A stretch of DNA of 43,321 nucleotides from Planctomycetaceae bacterium (GTDB lineage Bacteria > Planctomycetota > Planctomycetia > Planctomycetales > Planctomycetaceae): NCBI GenBank assembly GCA_021732415.1, contig JAKFVC010000117.1:1-43321 (forward strand), read 5' to 3'. Positions 16,809 through 24,776 of the stretch are shown piece after piece. Made by a program: the position numbers and the translations under genes. Position 1 is the stretch's first letter, and each line of letters begins with the position of its first letter. The notes under the pieces were generated by a model. The model was given only the letters and a program-made list of their open reading frames with translations, ran no database searches and had not been told where the DNA came from.

Positions 16809-17144
16809 ATGAGTTCTCTCCCCCTCGAAATTGACTGCCGCAGCGTCAAAGTCAAACTTGATGCGAAAGCCGACTTCCTGTTGCTCGATTGTCGCGAAAA
16901 AACGGAATATGACACCGTACACATCCCCGGTGCCATGCTGTTACCGATGAGCGAAATGCAGGCGCGCGTGGCCGAGCTCGAGCCCCAAAAGCAGAAAGAA
17001 ATCGTCGTTCATTGCCATCACGGCGGACGCAGCCTGCGAGTTACCAACTGGTTACGTCAACAGGGGTTCGCCAACGTGAAAAGCATGGCCGGCGGCATCG
17101 ACGAATGGGCCACGCAGATCGATACCAGCTTGCCACGCTACTGA
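16809..17144 (+). CDS. Rhodanese-like domain protein
   Basis: A 111-residue single-domain sulfurtransferase-type protein. The CH2A motif is seen as DCREKTEYDTVHIPGA (about 27-42), and the active-site loop is CHHGGRS with the persulfide-forming Cys69. The C-terminal MAGGIDEWA is the usual end of the fold. Small cytoplasmic rhodaneses of this GlpE-like size carry sulfur between proteins; the acceptor is not known. The 6-residue loop starting at Cys69 fits a sulfurtransferase rather than a Cdc25-like phosphatase. No clear Shine-Dalgarno sequence is present. The palindrome at 17149-17283 starts right after the stop and may end transcription. Confidence 0.92.
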   Translation: MSSLPLEIDCRSVKVKLDAKADFLLLDCREKTEYDTVHIPGAMLLPMSEMQARVAELEPQKQKEIVVHCHHGGRSLRVTNWLRQQGFANVKSMAGGIDEWATQIDTSLPRY

Positions 17145-17148
17145 GCTA

Positions 17149-17283
17149 ATGGGAGGGCGAGGCTCCCGCCGAGCCTAATACGACCGCAGGTCGGCGTCCG
17201 CCGGAGGCCAGGGAGTTGAAATGCCTCCGGCGGACGCCGAGCTAAAGCTCGTGTTAGGCTCGGCGGGAGCCTCGCCCTCCCAT
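17149..17283. repeat. Nested perfect inverted repeats, family I
   Basis: Outer arms 17149-17178 and 17254-17283 (30 nt) and inner arms 17191-17208 and 17223-17240 (18 nt) are both perfect reverse complements. Arm core: GGGAGGGCGAGGCTCCCGCC. It starts five bases after the rhodanese stop. Related single arms are at 12240-12262 and near 31040. Confidence 0.92.
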
Positions 17284-17382
17284 CACCCATTAACCGAAAA
17301 CGAAACGATCCGTCGCATTGGGTCAAGGGTTAGATAGAATAACGTGTGGCGCAAATCGCAGGGGACTGGCAAGGAACGATTC

Positions 17383-18156
17383 ATGCTTCGGAATAAGTCA
17401 CGGATTTCCTATTGGGTAATGTTGGCGGTCGCGGTAACTCCGGCCTGGTTGGCCCTGGCCACCGCCGAGGAACCCGCCGCCAAACCCCTCACCCCCGCGT
17501 CAAAAGCGGCCTCCCAGCAGGCGCTCGAGGAATTCAACGGCCTGATCGGCGGCTGGCGCGGTTCGGCTCAGCCGGTCCGCAATTCCACCAAAGGGGCGTG
17601 GATGGAGAAGGCCGAATGGGTCTGGGACATCAAGAAGGATGCCGTCGCTCTGCAATATAAGATCAAAGACGGTCAGGCCTTACAGACAGGTCGGCTGACC
17701 TTCGATCCCGACAAGAAGATCTACCATCTCACCGCCACCCTGCCGGACAAGACCACTCGCGAATACACCGGCAAGCTGGAAGAGAAGAAACTGGTCCTCG
17801 ACTCCGAACCTGACGCGACAGACTATGTCCATCGGATTACCGTCACGCAGCTCAACGAAAAACGGACCCTGGTGTTGTTCGAAAAACGACCGGCCGGCGG
17901 CGAACGTTATTCTCGCGTCGTCGAGGTCGGCTACACACGCGAAGGGACGAATCTGGCCATCGAAGGCGCCGGTGAGCCCGTCTGCATCGTTTCCGGCGGC
18001 AAGGGAACGATGAAGGTCTCCCACAAGGGAAAAGATTACTGGGTCTGTTGCACAGGCTGCCGCGACGCCTTCTATGACGATCCCGAAGGGGTGATCGCCG
18101 AAGCCGCCGAACGGGCCGAGGCCAAGAAAAAGAAAGCCGCGACACCGGGCACGTAA
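17383..18156 (+). CDS. Exported YHS-domain protein
   Basis: A 257-residue protein. The ATG at 17383 is preferred over the GTG at 17344 because AAGGA lies eight bases before it and a signal peptide follows (MLRNKSRISYWVMLAVAV..., cleavage about residue 28). Residues about 45-190 form a beta-rich domain of lipocalin-like look (LIGGWRGS start, then LTFDPDKKIYHLTATL and KRTLVLFEKR strands) without a named family. The last 65 residues resemble a YHS/TRASH metal-binding module: a Cys (CIVSGGKG), VSHKGKDYWVCCTGCRDAF, then DPEGVI. A Cys..CC..C set of this kind usually binds Cu, Zn or another soft metal. The tail is Lys/Ala-rich. Periplasmic metal binding is inference; there is no metal transport gene nearby. 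Confidence 0.82.
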   Translation: MLRNKSRISYWVMLAVAVTPAWLALATAEEPAAKPLTPASKAASQQALEEFNGLIGGWRGSAQPVRNSTKGAWMEKAEWVWDIKKDAVALQYKIKDGQALQTGRLTFDPDKKIYHLTATLPDKTTREYTGKLEEKKLVLDSEPDATDYVHRITVTQLNEKRTLVLFEKRPAGGERYSRVVEVGYTREGTNLAIEGAGEPVCIVSGGKGTMKVSHKGKDYWVCCTGCRDAFYDDPEGVIAEAAERAEAKKKKAATPGT

Positions 18157-18205
18157 GCCTCAATGGGCTCAGACAATACACAGGGTTGAATTCACGAAGA
18201 ATTTG

Positions 18206-18286
18206 AGCCACAGAAGGACACGGAAGAAACACAGAATTGAGGAGATAAACTCTTCCTTCTGGTTTCTTCCGTGTCCTTCTGTGGCT
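18206..18286. repeat. Hairpin, GCCACAGAAGGACACGGAAG family (E) copy 1
   Basis: Arms 18206-18230 and 18262-18286 (25 nt) are perfect reverse complements around a 31-base centre. A relative with 29-nt perfect arms is at 21447-21532. It lies between the YHS gene and hisD, both on the plus strand. Confidence 0.9.
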
Positions 18287-18401
18287 AATTCTCTTTTCTC
18301 AATGCCTCTTCAATAATGTTGAGTAGAATCCGATCAATTGCGAAGGCGTGGGCAACCTGCCAAGATGCTGGATTGACCCGCAAATACATAGAAACAAAGT
18401 C

Positions 18402-19772
18402 ATGACCCAGCCACTTCGCATTCCGACCATCGATTGCCGTCAAGACAGCGCCGAAGCCGAACGACTGCTCACTGAACTCCGCCACAAGCTCAGCCCGCGC
18501 GGCGACATCGTCTCTCCCGCCGGACGCCAGCGAACCATCGACCTCTTCGGCGAGCCACTCTCGCCGCAAGCGGTCGTCGAACGCATCTGCGGCGATGTCC
18601 AGAAAAACGGACTGACCGCAGTCCTCCACTACACCGAAAAGCTCGACCGCAAAACCCTCTCTCCCGAGACCATCCGCGTCTCGGCAGAAGAACTGGGAGC
18701 AGCCCACGACCGAGCCTCCGCCGACTACCTCGCGACGCTGCGCCGCATCATTCGCAACATACGAAACTTCCAGGAAAGCATCCTCGTCAACAGCGTCAGC
18801 AACCGCTTTGCACTGGGCACCGGCGAGGTCCAACTGCGACAACGTTACCTGCCGCTCAAACGCGTGGGGATCTGTATCCCGGGCGGTGCCGCAGCCTATC
18901 CGTCGACGCTGACGATGACGGCCGTACCAGCCCAGGTGGCCGGAGTCCAGGACATCGTCGTCGTCGCTCCACCGACTCCCTTCGGCAGCTACAACACCGA
19001 TTTGCTGGCAGCGTGCCATGAGTTGGGCATCACTGAAGTCTACCGTTTAGGTGGAGCCCAAGCCGTCGCCGCGATGGCCTACGGCGTCGAGGGCCTGCCA
19101 CGCGTCGACAAGATTGTCGGACCGGGTAATCTGTTTGTGGCACTCGCCAAGCGACACGTATATGGCGAAGTCGACATCGACAGCATCGCCGGCCCCAGTG
19201 AAGTCGTCGTCTTGGCCGACGAATCCGCGCGCCCCGATTTCATCGCCAGCGACCTGATTTCTCAAGCCGAGCACAGCCCGGGCTCAGGCGTCTTAATCAC
19301 TTGGCACGAACCGCTGATAGCCCAAGTCCAAGCCGCACTGACCGAGCAACTCAGCCGCCTCGAACGCGGAGATCTCGCCCGCGACAGTCTCGAACAGTAC
19401 GGCGCACTCGTTCTGGTCCGTGATGCCGTGGAAGGCGCCCGTCTCAGCGATCTGCTGGCTCCCGAACACTTGCATATCTCCACATCGAATCCCGAAGACA
19501 TGCTCAAGAGAGTGCAAAACGCCGGGGCCATCTTCATGGGTCATTACACCCCGGTCGCAGTCGGTGACTACTACGCGGGCCCGTCACACGTCCTGCCCAC
19601 CGGCGGAACGGCGCGGTTTGCCAACGGCCTGTGTGCCAACGATTTTCTGAAACGCTCATCCGTGATCAGCTACGATGCGAACGCCCTCCAGTCCGCTGCG
19701 GCTGACATCTGCCTGATGGCCGACAAGGAAGGTCTGACAGCCCACGGGGCAAGCGTGCAGATTCGGTTATAG
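18402..19772 (+). CDS. hisD: Histidinol dehydrogenase
   Basis: HisD catalyses the last two steps of histidine synthesis, oxidising L-histidinol to L-histidine with two NAD. The 456-residue protein starts at ATG 18402 (MTQPLRIPTID); the longer frame from 18348 adds residues with no family match. The zinc ligands and catalytic pair of the enterobacterial enzyme (Gln259, His262, Asp360, His419; Glu326, His327) all appear at a constant offset of 29: Gln288, His291, Asp389, His448, Glu355 and His356. Family signatures KIVGPGNLFVALAKR and DSIAGPSEVVVLAD are present. No other his gene is adjacent, so the pathway genes are dispersed here. It converges with the HD gene, with 13 bases between stops and no visible terminator. 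Confidence 0.97.
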   Translation: MTQPLRIPTIDCRQDSAEAERLLTELRHKLSPRGDIVSPAGRQRTIDLFGEPLSPQAVVERICGDVQKNGLTAVLHYTEKLDRKTLSPETIRVSAEELGAAHDRASADYLATLRRIIRNIRNFQESILVNSVSNRFALGTGEVQLRQRYLPLKRVGICIPGGAAAYPSTLTMTAVPAQVAGVQDIVVVAPPTPFGSYNTDLLAACHELGITEVYRLGGAQAVAAMAYGVEGLPRVDKIVGPGNLFVALAKRHVYGEVDIDSIAGPSEVVVLADESARPDFIASDLISQAEHSPGSGVLITWHEPLIAQVQAALTEQLSRLERGDLARDSLEQYGALVLVRDAVEGARLSDLLAPEHLHISTSNPEDMLKRVQNAGAIFMGHYTPVAVGDYYAGPSHVLPTGGTARFANGLCANDFLKRSSVISYDANALQSAAADICLMADKEGLTAHGASVQIRL

Positions 19773-19785
19773 AGTGACCCTTCGT

Positions 19786-20439
19786 CTATCGCATGCCTTC
19801 CCACTCCGCGTGGAACTCGGCCAGATAGCCCTCCATGTACTCATGCCGTTGAGCCGCCAATTCCCGGCCGGTCGCCGTCTGCATGCGGTCTTTCAACAGC
19901 AACAGCTTCTCGTGAAAGTGATTGATTGTCGCCCCGCGGCTGTTGCGATAGGCTTGGGCCGACGCATGCATTTCCGGCGGATCATCGGGATTGTACAGCA
20001 TCCGGCCGTCGTGCCCGCCATAAGCGAAAGCGCGAGCAATTCCGATCGCCCCGATTGCATCCAGCCGGTCAGCGTCCTGGACGACTCGACCTTCGAGAGT
20101 GGGCATGTCGGTCGCGACCCCGGCACCTTTGTACGACAACTGTCCGATGATCCCGCAAACATGGTCGATCGTCGCGGCATCGACAGATTGTGACTCCAAC
20201 CATAGCCGCGCCGCTCGGGGGCCGGCAGTCAGGTCACCGTCATGAAACTTCCAATCCGCGATATCGTGCAGCAATGCCGCCAATTGGACGACGAACAGAT
20301 CGGCTTTCTCACCTTCGCCGAGGCGCACTGCCATGCGCCAGACGCGATAGATATGCCACCAGTCGTGGCCCGAACTGTCGCCTTTTAAAACGTCTTGGAT
20401 GTGGCCGACTGCGGCGTCGATGACCGATTGTTGATTCAC
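19786..20439 (-). CDS. HD-domain phosphohydrolase, YedJ/YpgQ type
   Basis: A metal-dependent phosphohydrolase of about 217 residues. From a GTG start at 20437-20439, with AGGA about 13 bases upstream, the protein begins VNQQSVIDAA and matches the usual length of the family. The longest frame starts at a TTG at 20532 and adds 31 residues with no support. The HD residues are His29 (WWHIYRVW), His58-Asp59 (LLHDIADWKF) and Asp122/124 (VQDADRLDAIGAIG); the last block and the later RGATINHFHEKLLLLKDRM are typical of the YedJ group, whose physiological substrate is not settled but which includes nucleotide hydrolases. A GTG start is the least certain point. Confidence 0.85.
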   Translation of the reverse strand: MNQQSVIDAAVGHIQDVLKGDSSGHDWWHIYRVWRMAVRLGEGEKADLFVVQLAALLHDIADWKFHDGDLTAGPRAARLWLESQSVDAATIDHVCGIIGQLSYKGAGVATDMPTLEGRVVQDADRLDAIGAIGIARAFAYGGHDGRMLYNPDDPPEMHASAQAYRNSRGATINHFHEKLLLLKDRMQTATGRELAAQRHEYMEGYLAEFHAEWEGMR

Positions 20440-20552
20440 GCGACGAGGATCCTGATTCCCAATGAAGTTTGACAGCGAATTAATACAGGCAGCGAATGAG
20501 TGCCTCTGTGCCCGGAGATATCGCTTCAACAATGGGTGTGCTGAGACTGGAG

Positions 20553-20655
20553 GTATGAGAGTACCAGTGTGTGAGGGTATGAGAGTGAAGGACAGTCCAG
20601 TCGAATCCGAGCTCCCCTCATGCTCCGTTACTCTCGCACCCTCATGCTCTCAAAT
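20553..20655. repeat. Low-complexity inverted repeat, family C
   Basis: GTGTGTGAGGGTATGAGAGTG-like sequence at about 20565-20590 faces the complementary GTTACTCTCGCACCCTCATG at about 20628-20650. It is the same seven-to-eight-base unit set as at 2670-2845 and 42012-42112. It fills the upstream region of the HD gene. Confidence 0.75.
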
Positions 20656-20701
20656 GCACGAGGCCGCATTCACTGCCAATGATGACATTCGCGACACTCT
20701 C

Positions 20702-21124
20702 TTAGATACCGCCCATGAAGCCTTCTTCTTCCTCGACGACCTTCACGATGGCCAGCCGTTGCCGCGGTCCATCGAATTCGCAGAAGTAAATGCCCTGCCA
20801 CGTCCCGAGCACCAGTTCTCCATCTTCCACGATGACCTGGCAACTGGATCCCATCATCGACGCTTTGACGTGCGAATCGCTGTTACGTTCGGCATGACGG
20901 AAACCGGGTGAGTCTTGCGGAACCAGGCGTTGCAGCGTCAGCAACATGTCATGCACGACGTCCGGGTCGGCATTTTCATTGATCGTTATTCCCGCCGTAG
21001 TATGGGGTGAAAACACCATCACCACCCCGTTCCGCACCTGAGATCTTTCCACGATTTTGCGGACCCGGTCCGTGATCTCAACGAATTGATCACGTTGCTC
21101 AGTGGCGATATGCATCTTGAACAT
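20702..21124 (-). CDS. YjbQ family protein (UPF0047)
   Basis: A 140-residue protein of the YjbQ family, small beta proteins that in E. coli have weak thiamine-phosphate synthase activity; the main role is not established. The family core is clear: SPHTTAGITINENADPDVV (about 39-57), the spaced histidines His41, His58, His77 and His85 (HAERNSDSHVKASMMGSS), and LGTWQGIYFCEFDGPR. The conserved His/Glu set lines a metal-binding pocket in family structures. ATG 21122-21124 is used; MHIATEQRDQ three codons later is an alternative, and neither has a strong ribosome binding site. It is on the same strand as the HD gene, but a repeat-filled gap of about 260 bases separates them. Confidence 0.93.
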   Translation of the reverse strand: MFKMHIATEQRDQFVEITDRVRKIVERSQVRNGVVMVFSPHTTAGITINENADPDVVHDMLLTLQRLVPQDSPGFRHAERNSDSHVKASMMGSSCQVIVEDGELVLGTWQGIYFCEFDGPRQRLAIVKVVEEEEGFMGGI

Positions 21125-21266
21125 GGAAATCAGCTTCTCTGAAGGAGCGAGGGAGGACAGCCAATCCGTTCAGCGCAGCGGCCCCTGAGCTGACGAGGAA
21201 CCATTCTACTACGCTGCGGCGAAAGAATCATCGCAAGATGTCAGGGCACGCGATTGCACGGCATTC

Positions 21267-21362
21267 CGTAGGACGGGTCTCCCGGCCCGGCCGAGCCTGT
21301 AATCAGCGGCTTGATGAACGATTGCCCCGCGCGATCTTCACGGAGTGCCGACTCAAATCAAT
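21267..21362. repeat. Lone arm of the family B composite element
   Basis: The gap 21125-21612 has no gene. Bases 21267-21362 match the 95-nt arm of the element at 22530-22998: first TAGGACGGGTCTCCCGGCCC and GAGCCTGTAA, then CGGAGTGCCGACTCAAATCA about 60 bases later. No opposing arm was found nearby, so this is a solo arm. Confidence 0.75.
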
Positions 21363-21446
21363 CAATACGGCCAATTTCCGCACCAAATCCAAGAAATCGG
21401 TGCCAGTGGCACCGGAGAACTCAGAGATTTAGTAGGAGGGAGTTTT

Positions 21447-21532
21447 GCCACAGAATGACACAGAAGAAACACAGAAAATAGGAAAAAGAATTCACTTTCT
21501 GATTCTGTGTTTCTTCTGTGTCATTCTGTGGC
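21447..21532. repeat. Hairpin, family E copy 2
   Basis: Arms 21447-21475 and 21504-21532 (29 nt, GCCACAGAATGACACAGAAG start) are perfect reverse complements with a 28-base centre. Confidence 0.92.
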
Positions 21533-21612
21533 TCAAAAAGCTCTTATGAAATGATTTCTCAGCGGTAAGTGATCCCTTGGATTGGATGGGTCATTCATTC
21601 ACCAAACACGGC

Positions 21613-22347
21613 CTATGGCACGCTGCGGATGCGATTGATCGTCAGATTCCAGAACAACGTCACCCAGATCTCTTCTTCGGGGGCGATCACGTCGTTCTGA
21701 TTCAGTTTCCGCAGACCTTCGCAGATGTCATGGACGACATAACCGAACAGAAAGACCGCGATGGAACGCGCCCAGTCGGCCGTCATGTAGATAATGGCCG
21801 CGGCCTGCTTATCGTCGAAGACGCTCGCGGACGGGAACAGCTTGTGGTCCGCCAGGAAATGATCTCGATCCCAATGCGTCGACCGCAGGTAGGTTCTCGC
21901 CAGCAAAGTTGCGGCATTGCGATTGGAATCATCGATAAACGGCAGTGCCGCAAACACTTGATCCAGGTCCGAGATAAACATCAACCGGATAATCTGCGTC
22001 CGCTCTTCGACGACCTGGCCGGTATGCGGCGAACGGAAGACACCGTCGACCTCGTACATCGTGTAGCCGTACAGCAGATCTGGGAATTTCTTGATAAAAG
22101 TCTCGTTAAGAAACTGGTCGGGCGAGGGACTGTTTTTCCCCGCGATTTCCCAGTACTGTGCGGCCCCGCCAAGATAAGCCTGAATCTGCTTCCGCTTGCC
22201 TCGCAGGTGCTTCCGCACGTTCTCGACATCGAAGCCATTCGTCAGGGTTTCGTACAACAGCCCCTGATAATGGGCTTTTTTGGGCAGATATAACTCCGCA
22301 AAGACACCCGACTCAAGAGGCATCATTTCATAGCGAAGCTGGGACAT
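21613..22347 (-). CDS. Hypothetical protein
   Basis: A 244-residue protein that I do not recognise. It is soluble in appearance, with no leader and one moderately hydrophobic stretch (ARSIAVFLFGYVVHDI, about 207-222). Notable blocks are the start MSQLRYEMMPLESGVFAEL, an aromatic-rich middle (YLGGAAQYWEIAG, LLYGYTMYEVDGVF) and LRSTHWDRDHFLADHKLFP, in which an HWDRDHF with several His and Asp residues could be a metal site. Codon use is like the neighbours'. ATG 22345-22347 lacks a clear Shine-Dalgarno sequence. The gene is flanked on both sides by repeat elements and so is probably a unit of its own. Confidence 0.8.
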   Translation of the reverse strand: MSQLRYEMMPLESGVFAELYLPKKAHYQGLLYETLTNGFDVENVRKHLRGKRKQIQAYLGGAAQYWEIAGKNSPSPDQFLNETFIKKFPDLLYGYTMYEVDGVFRSPHTGQVVEERTQIIRLMFISDLDQVFAALPFIDDSNRNAATLLARTYLRSTHWDRDHFLADHKLFPSASVFDDKQAAAIIYMTADWARSIAVFLFGYVVHDICEGLRKLNQNDVIAPEEEIWVTLFWNLTINRIRSVP

Positions 22348-22529
22348 GGTGGGGAATGTCGAATATCTAAATCCCGGTGTCTAGAAAGGGCAAGGTGGTG
22401 GATTGGGACACGATTGCCGAGAGCAATTCGCCACAATGTGTGGCCAATCGTCCATTGAAATTCACTCGAACAGTGATCGAGCAATCGCTCATTGTAGCAG
22501 AATTCTTCAGACTTGCAGCCCCGTGAGTC

Positions 22530-22998
22530 GTGGGATGGGTCTCCAGGCCCGTCCGAGCCTGTAACATTCGAATTGGTACGGATTGGTCCTTCAAGAACTT
22601 CGCGGAGCGCCGACTCACATCAAACGATACGTTCGAATGCCCCAGCCAACCCAGGAATCATGAGCCCGCCGAAAGCTCTGGAACGCCTATCAAAAGCAAG
22701 AACCCATGCCTGATGGACATGGAACGGGAGTAGGTTCTTTTTAACCACGAATAACTCGGACGACACGAATTTGGGGGTAGATTGTTAACTCTGGCGGCAG
22801 CTTGTAGGATTTCGATTCGTGTCATTTGTGTGATTCGTGGTTCACACTTTTACGAGCAGTTGGGGCCTCGTTGGCCGTTCTAAAGCTATTTCAAGCCTAT
22901 TGATTGATGTGGGTCGGCGCTCCGCGAAGATCGCGAGGGATTTCCCTTTATCGAGCCGAGGGTTACAGGCTCGGACGGGTCTGGAGACCCGTCCTACG
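22530..22998. repeat. 469-bp composite nested inverted repeat (B outer, D inner)
   Basis: The 652-base gap 22348-22999 has no gene. The arms 22530-22624 and 22904-22998 are 95 nt each and contain two conserved blocks in reverse order: 22530-22566 with 22962-22998 (37 nt, three mismatches) and 22599-22624 with 22904-22929 (26 nt, one mismatch). The 32 bases between blocks keep their length but not their sequence. In the middle sits a family D pair, 22743-22770 with 22815-22842. Confidence 0.88.
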
Positions 22999-22999
22999 G

Positions 23000-24442
23000 T
23001 CAATGAGCCGGCGGGGGGCTGTTCTGGAACGCCCGGTTGCGATACAGGAAGTCGATGATGTTCCCCTCATGCGGCTGTAACCAGTTGAGTCCCACCGTCC
23101 TCACCGCACCGATATTTAACCGGTCGATGTTGGTCGCATCCAGCAATTCCTGAGAGAACTTCGGATCCTTCGTGATGGCCGTGCAGACCAGCGTCGACCC
23201 AATCCGCTTGATCATATCCTTCTGCGGGCAATCAACGACCACGACGAAGGGATACATGTACTCAGCCTTCGAGATCTCCGGATCGGGCGACGTACTATGC
23301 AGCACCGTGGGACGCAGATAGTCGCACCGTTCGTGTTGGATCAGACGAGGCCCCCCGCGATACTTCTCGGTGACTTCCGTAACGGCTCCGCCCGCACTGG
23401 TGATCCCCTCGTCGATCTGATTATTCACCGATTCGGCGACACCGGGAATGGTAAACGCAGCGAGCATGGCATTCGGATCGGTCATCGGCAACGGAGCAAT
23501 CGGCCCCAGGCGACGAGCGATCGCATCCGCAATTTCCCGACCATGCCGCGGGGCCCAGATCGCCGAGGCATTGATACACCCGCGGCCACTATTCTTCACC
23601 ACGCTGTCGACCATCAGGTCGATGTGCTGCTCCCAGTTATCGACTTCATCCTCACCAAAGAGGATTTTTGAGAAGCCGGGACCATGGACCTGAACCTTGG
23701 GATTTCCCGCATATTTGTCGATGGTCGCCTGGCTGCCGAAAATCATCGACCGCTGGCAATGCTCCATCACCGCACCGCCGACATCGGTCTTGCCGGGATA
23801 CAACGAGATCGATTCGCGAGGAATGCCGGCCTGGAAGAAGGCTTCCGTCATGCGATACGGAGTCCACGGCTCGGACGAACCGGGCTTCATGACCAGCCCC
23901 ACCTGCAGTGGAATCACCGGCATCCACAGGGTATGCACACCGGGCGAATTCGACGGCAGCACCAACCCGATGACGGGGCTGTTGGCCTGGTAGCTCAGCA
24001 TGACGCCGCGGCTCTCAGTCCCGTAACCCTTGGACAAAATGTCGAACGGCAAACCGCGAGTCAGGGCCTCCAACACTTCGCGCATATGAGTTAGCACGAA
24101 GTAGTTCTTCGACATGTTGGCCTTGCACATGTGCTCGGGCAAACCGGTGGTCGCCGACTGCATGCGGCAGAATTCGGCAGGCGACTGAGTCCCTCCACCG
24201 ATCGGCAGCGTGCCATTCAAGTAGAGTTCAGCGGCCTTCTTCGTGATCTCTATCAATTGATCGATTGAAAACTGCCGGAGGGAATCGCGAGCCCGCTTCG
24301 CCTGCCGCATGTCCATTGCCACTTGACCAGCATTTGCCTGGTGAATCTTCGCGACTTGCTCGCCCGTTTCGAAATGGACAACGTCCGCTTTTTCGATGCT
24401 CTCGTAAACTTTACCCCACCGATAAACAGGCAGCTCGATCAT
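23000..24442 (-). CDS. LuxC-like acyl-CoA reductase / aldehyde dehydrogenase-fold protein
   Basis: A 480-residue aldehyde dehydrogenase-superfamily protein. The ATG at 24440-24442 is chosen because AAGGA lies eight bases before it; the 16 residues further upstream have no support. Cys289 sits in NSGRGCINAS, the usual place of the catalytic thiol, and MIFGSQATID resembles the GS.A nucleotide-binding turn. The usual E.GGK glutamate block is replaced by HGPGFSKI, as expected for acyl-reductases that do not hydrolyse the thioester. Length and the Cys position match LuxC (fatty acyl reductase, about 480 residues, acylated on Cys286 in Vibrio harveyi). The likely reaction is reduction of an activated acyl group to an aldehyde with NAD(P)H. 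The LuxE-like gene precedes it on the same strand. A standard CoA-acylating dehydrogenase is the alternative. Confidence 0.78.
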   Translation of the reverse strand: MIELPVYRWGKVYESIEKADVVHFETGEQVAKIHQANAGQVAMDMRQAKRARDSLRQFSIDQLIEITKKAAELYLNGTLPIGGGTQSPAEFCRMQSATTGLPEHMCKANMSKNYFVLTHMREVLEALTRGLPFDILSKGYGTESRGVMLSYQANSPVIGLVLPSNSPGVHTLWMPVIPLQVGLVMKPGSSEPWTPYRMTEAFFQAGIPRESISLYPGKTDVGGAVMEHCQRSMIFGSQATIDKYAGNPKVQVHGPGFSKILFGEDEVDNWEQHIDLMVDSVVKNSGRGCINASAIWAPRHGREIADAIARRLGPIAPLPMTDPNAMLAAFTIPGVAESVNNQIDEGITSAGGAVTEVTEKYRGGPRLIQHERCDYLRPTVLHSTSPDPEISKAEYMYPFVVVVDCPQKDMIKRIGSTLVCTAITKDPKFSQELLDATNIDRLNIGAVRTVGLNWLQPHEGNIIDFLYRNRAFQNSPPPAH

Positions 24443-24482
24443 GATTGGTCCTTGGTCCGTTGTTACGAATTGGGAATTCCTC

Positions 24483-24678
24483 AGCCCCAACGGGGCGTAC
24501 TAGGCCAGCCCAGGGCATCGCCCTGGGATTCGGCCCCCAATTCAGACCAAGCCCTGAAGGGGCGAACTAGACGACTCTACGAAAACATCCTAGTTCGCCC
24601 CTTCAGGGCTTGAAATTCGTTTCATCTCGATAACCCAGGGCGATGCCCTGGGCTGGCCTAGCGCGCCCCGTTGGGGCT
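24483..24678. repeat. Nested palindromic element, family A copy 2
   Basis: Outer arms 24483-24527 and 24634-24678 (45 nt, two mismatches) and inner arms 24549-24570 and 24590-24611 (22 nt, perfect; AAGCCCTGAAGGGGCGAACT core). It lies in the 334-base gap between the LuxE-like and LuxC-like genes, which run in the same direction. A weak family B fragment follows near 24745-24770. Confidence 0.92.
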
Positions 24679-24776
24679 TAAGACCGGCATCCTCAACACA
24701 ATGCCTAACCCCGCCCTTACGTCGCAACGTGCAGTCCGCAGACGGAAGGGTCAGAGACCCGTCCCACAGTCGACTA

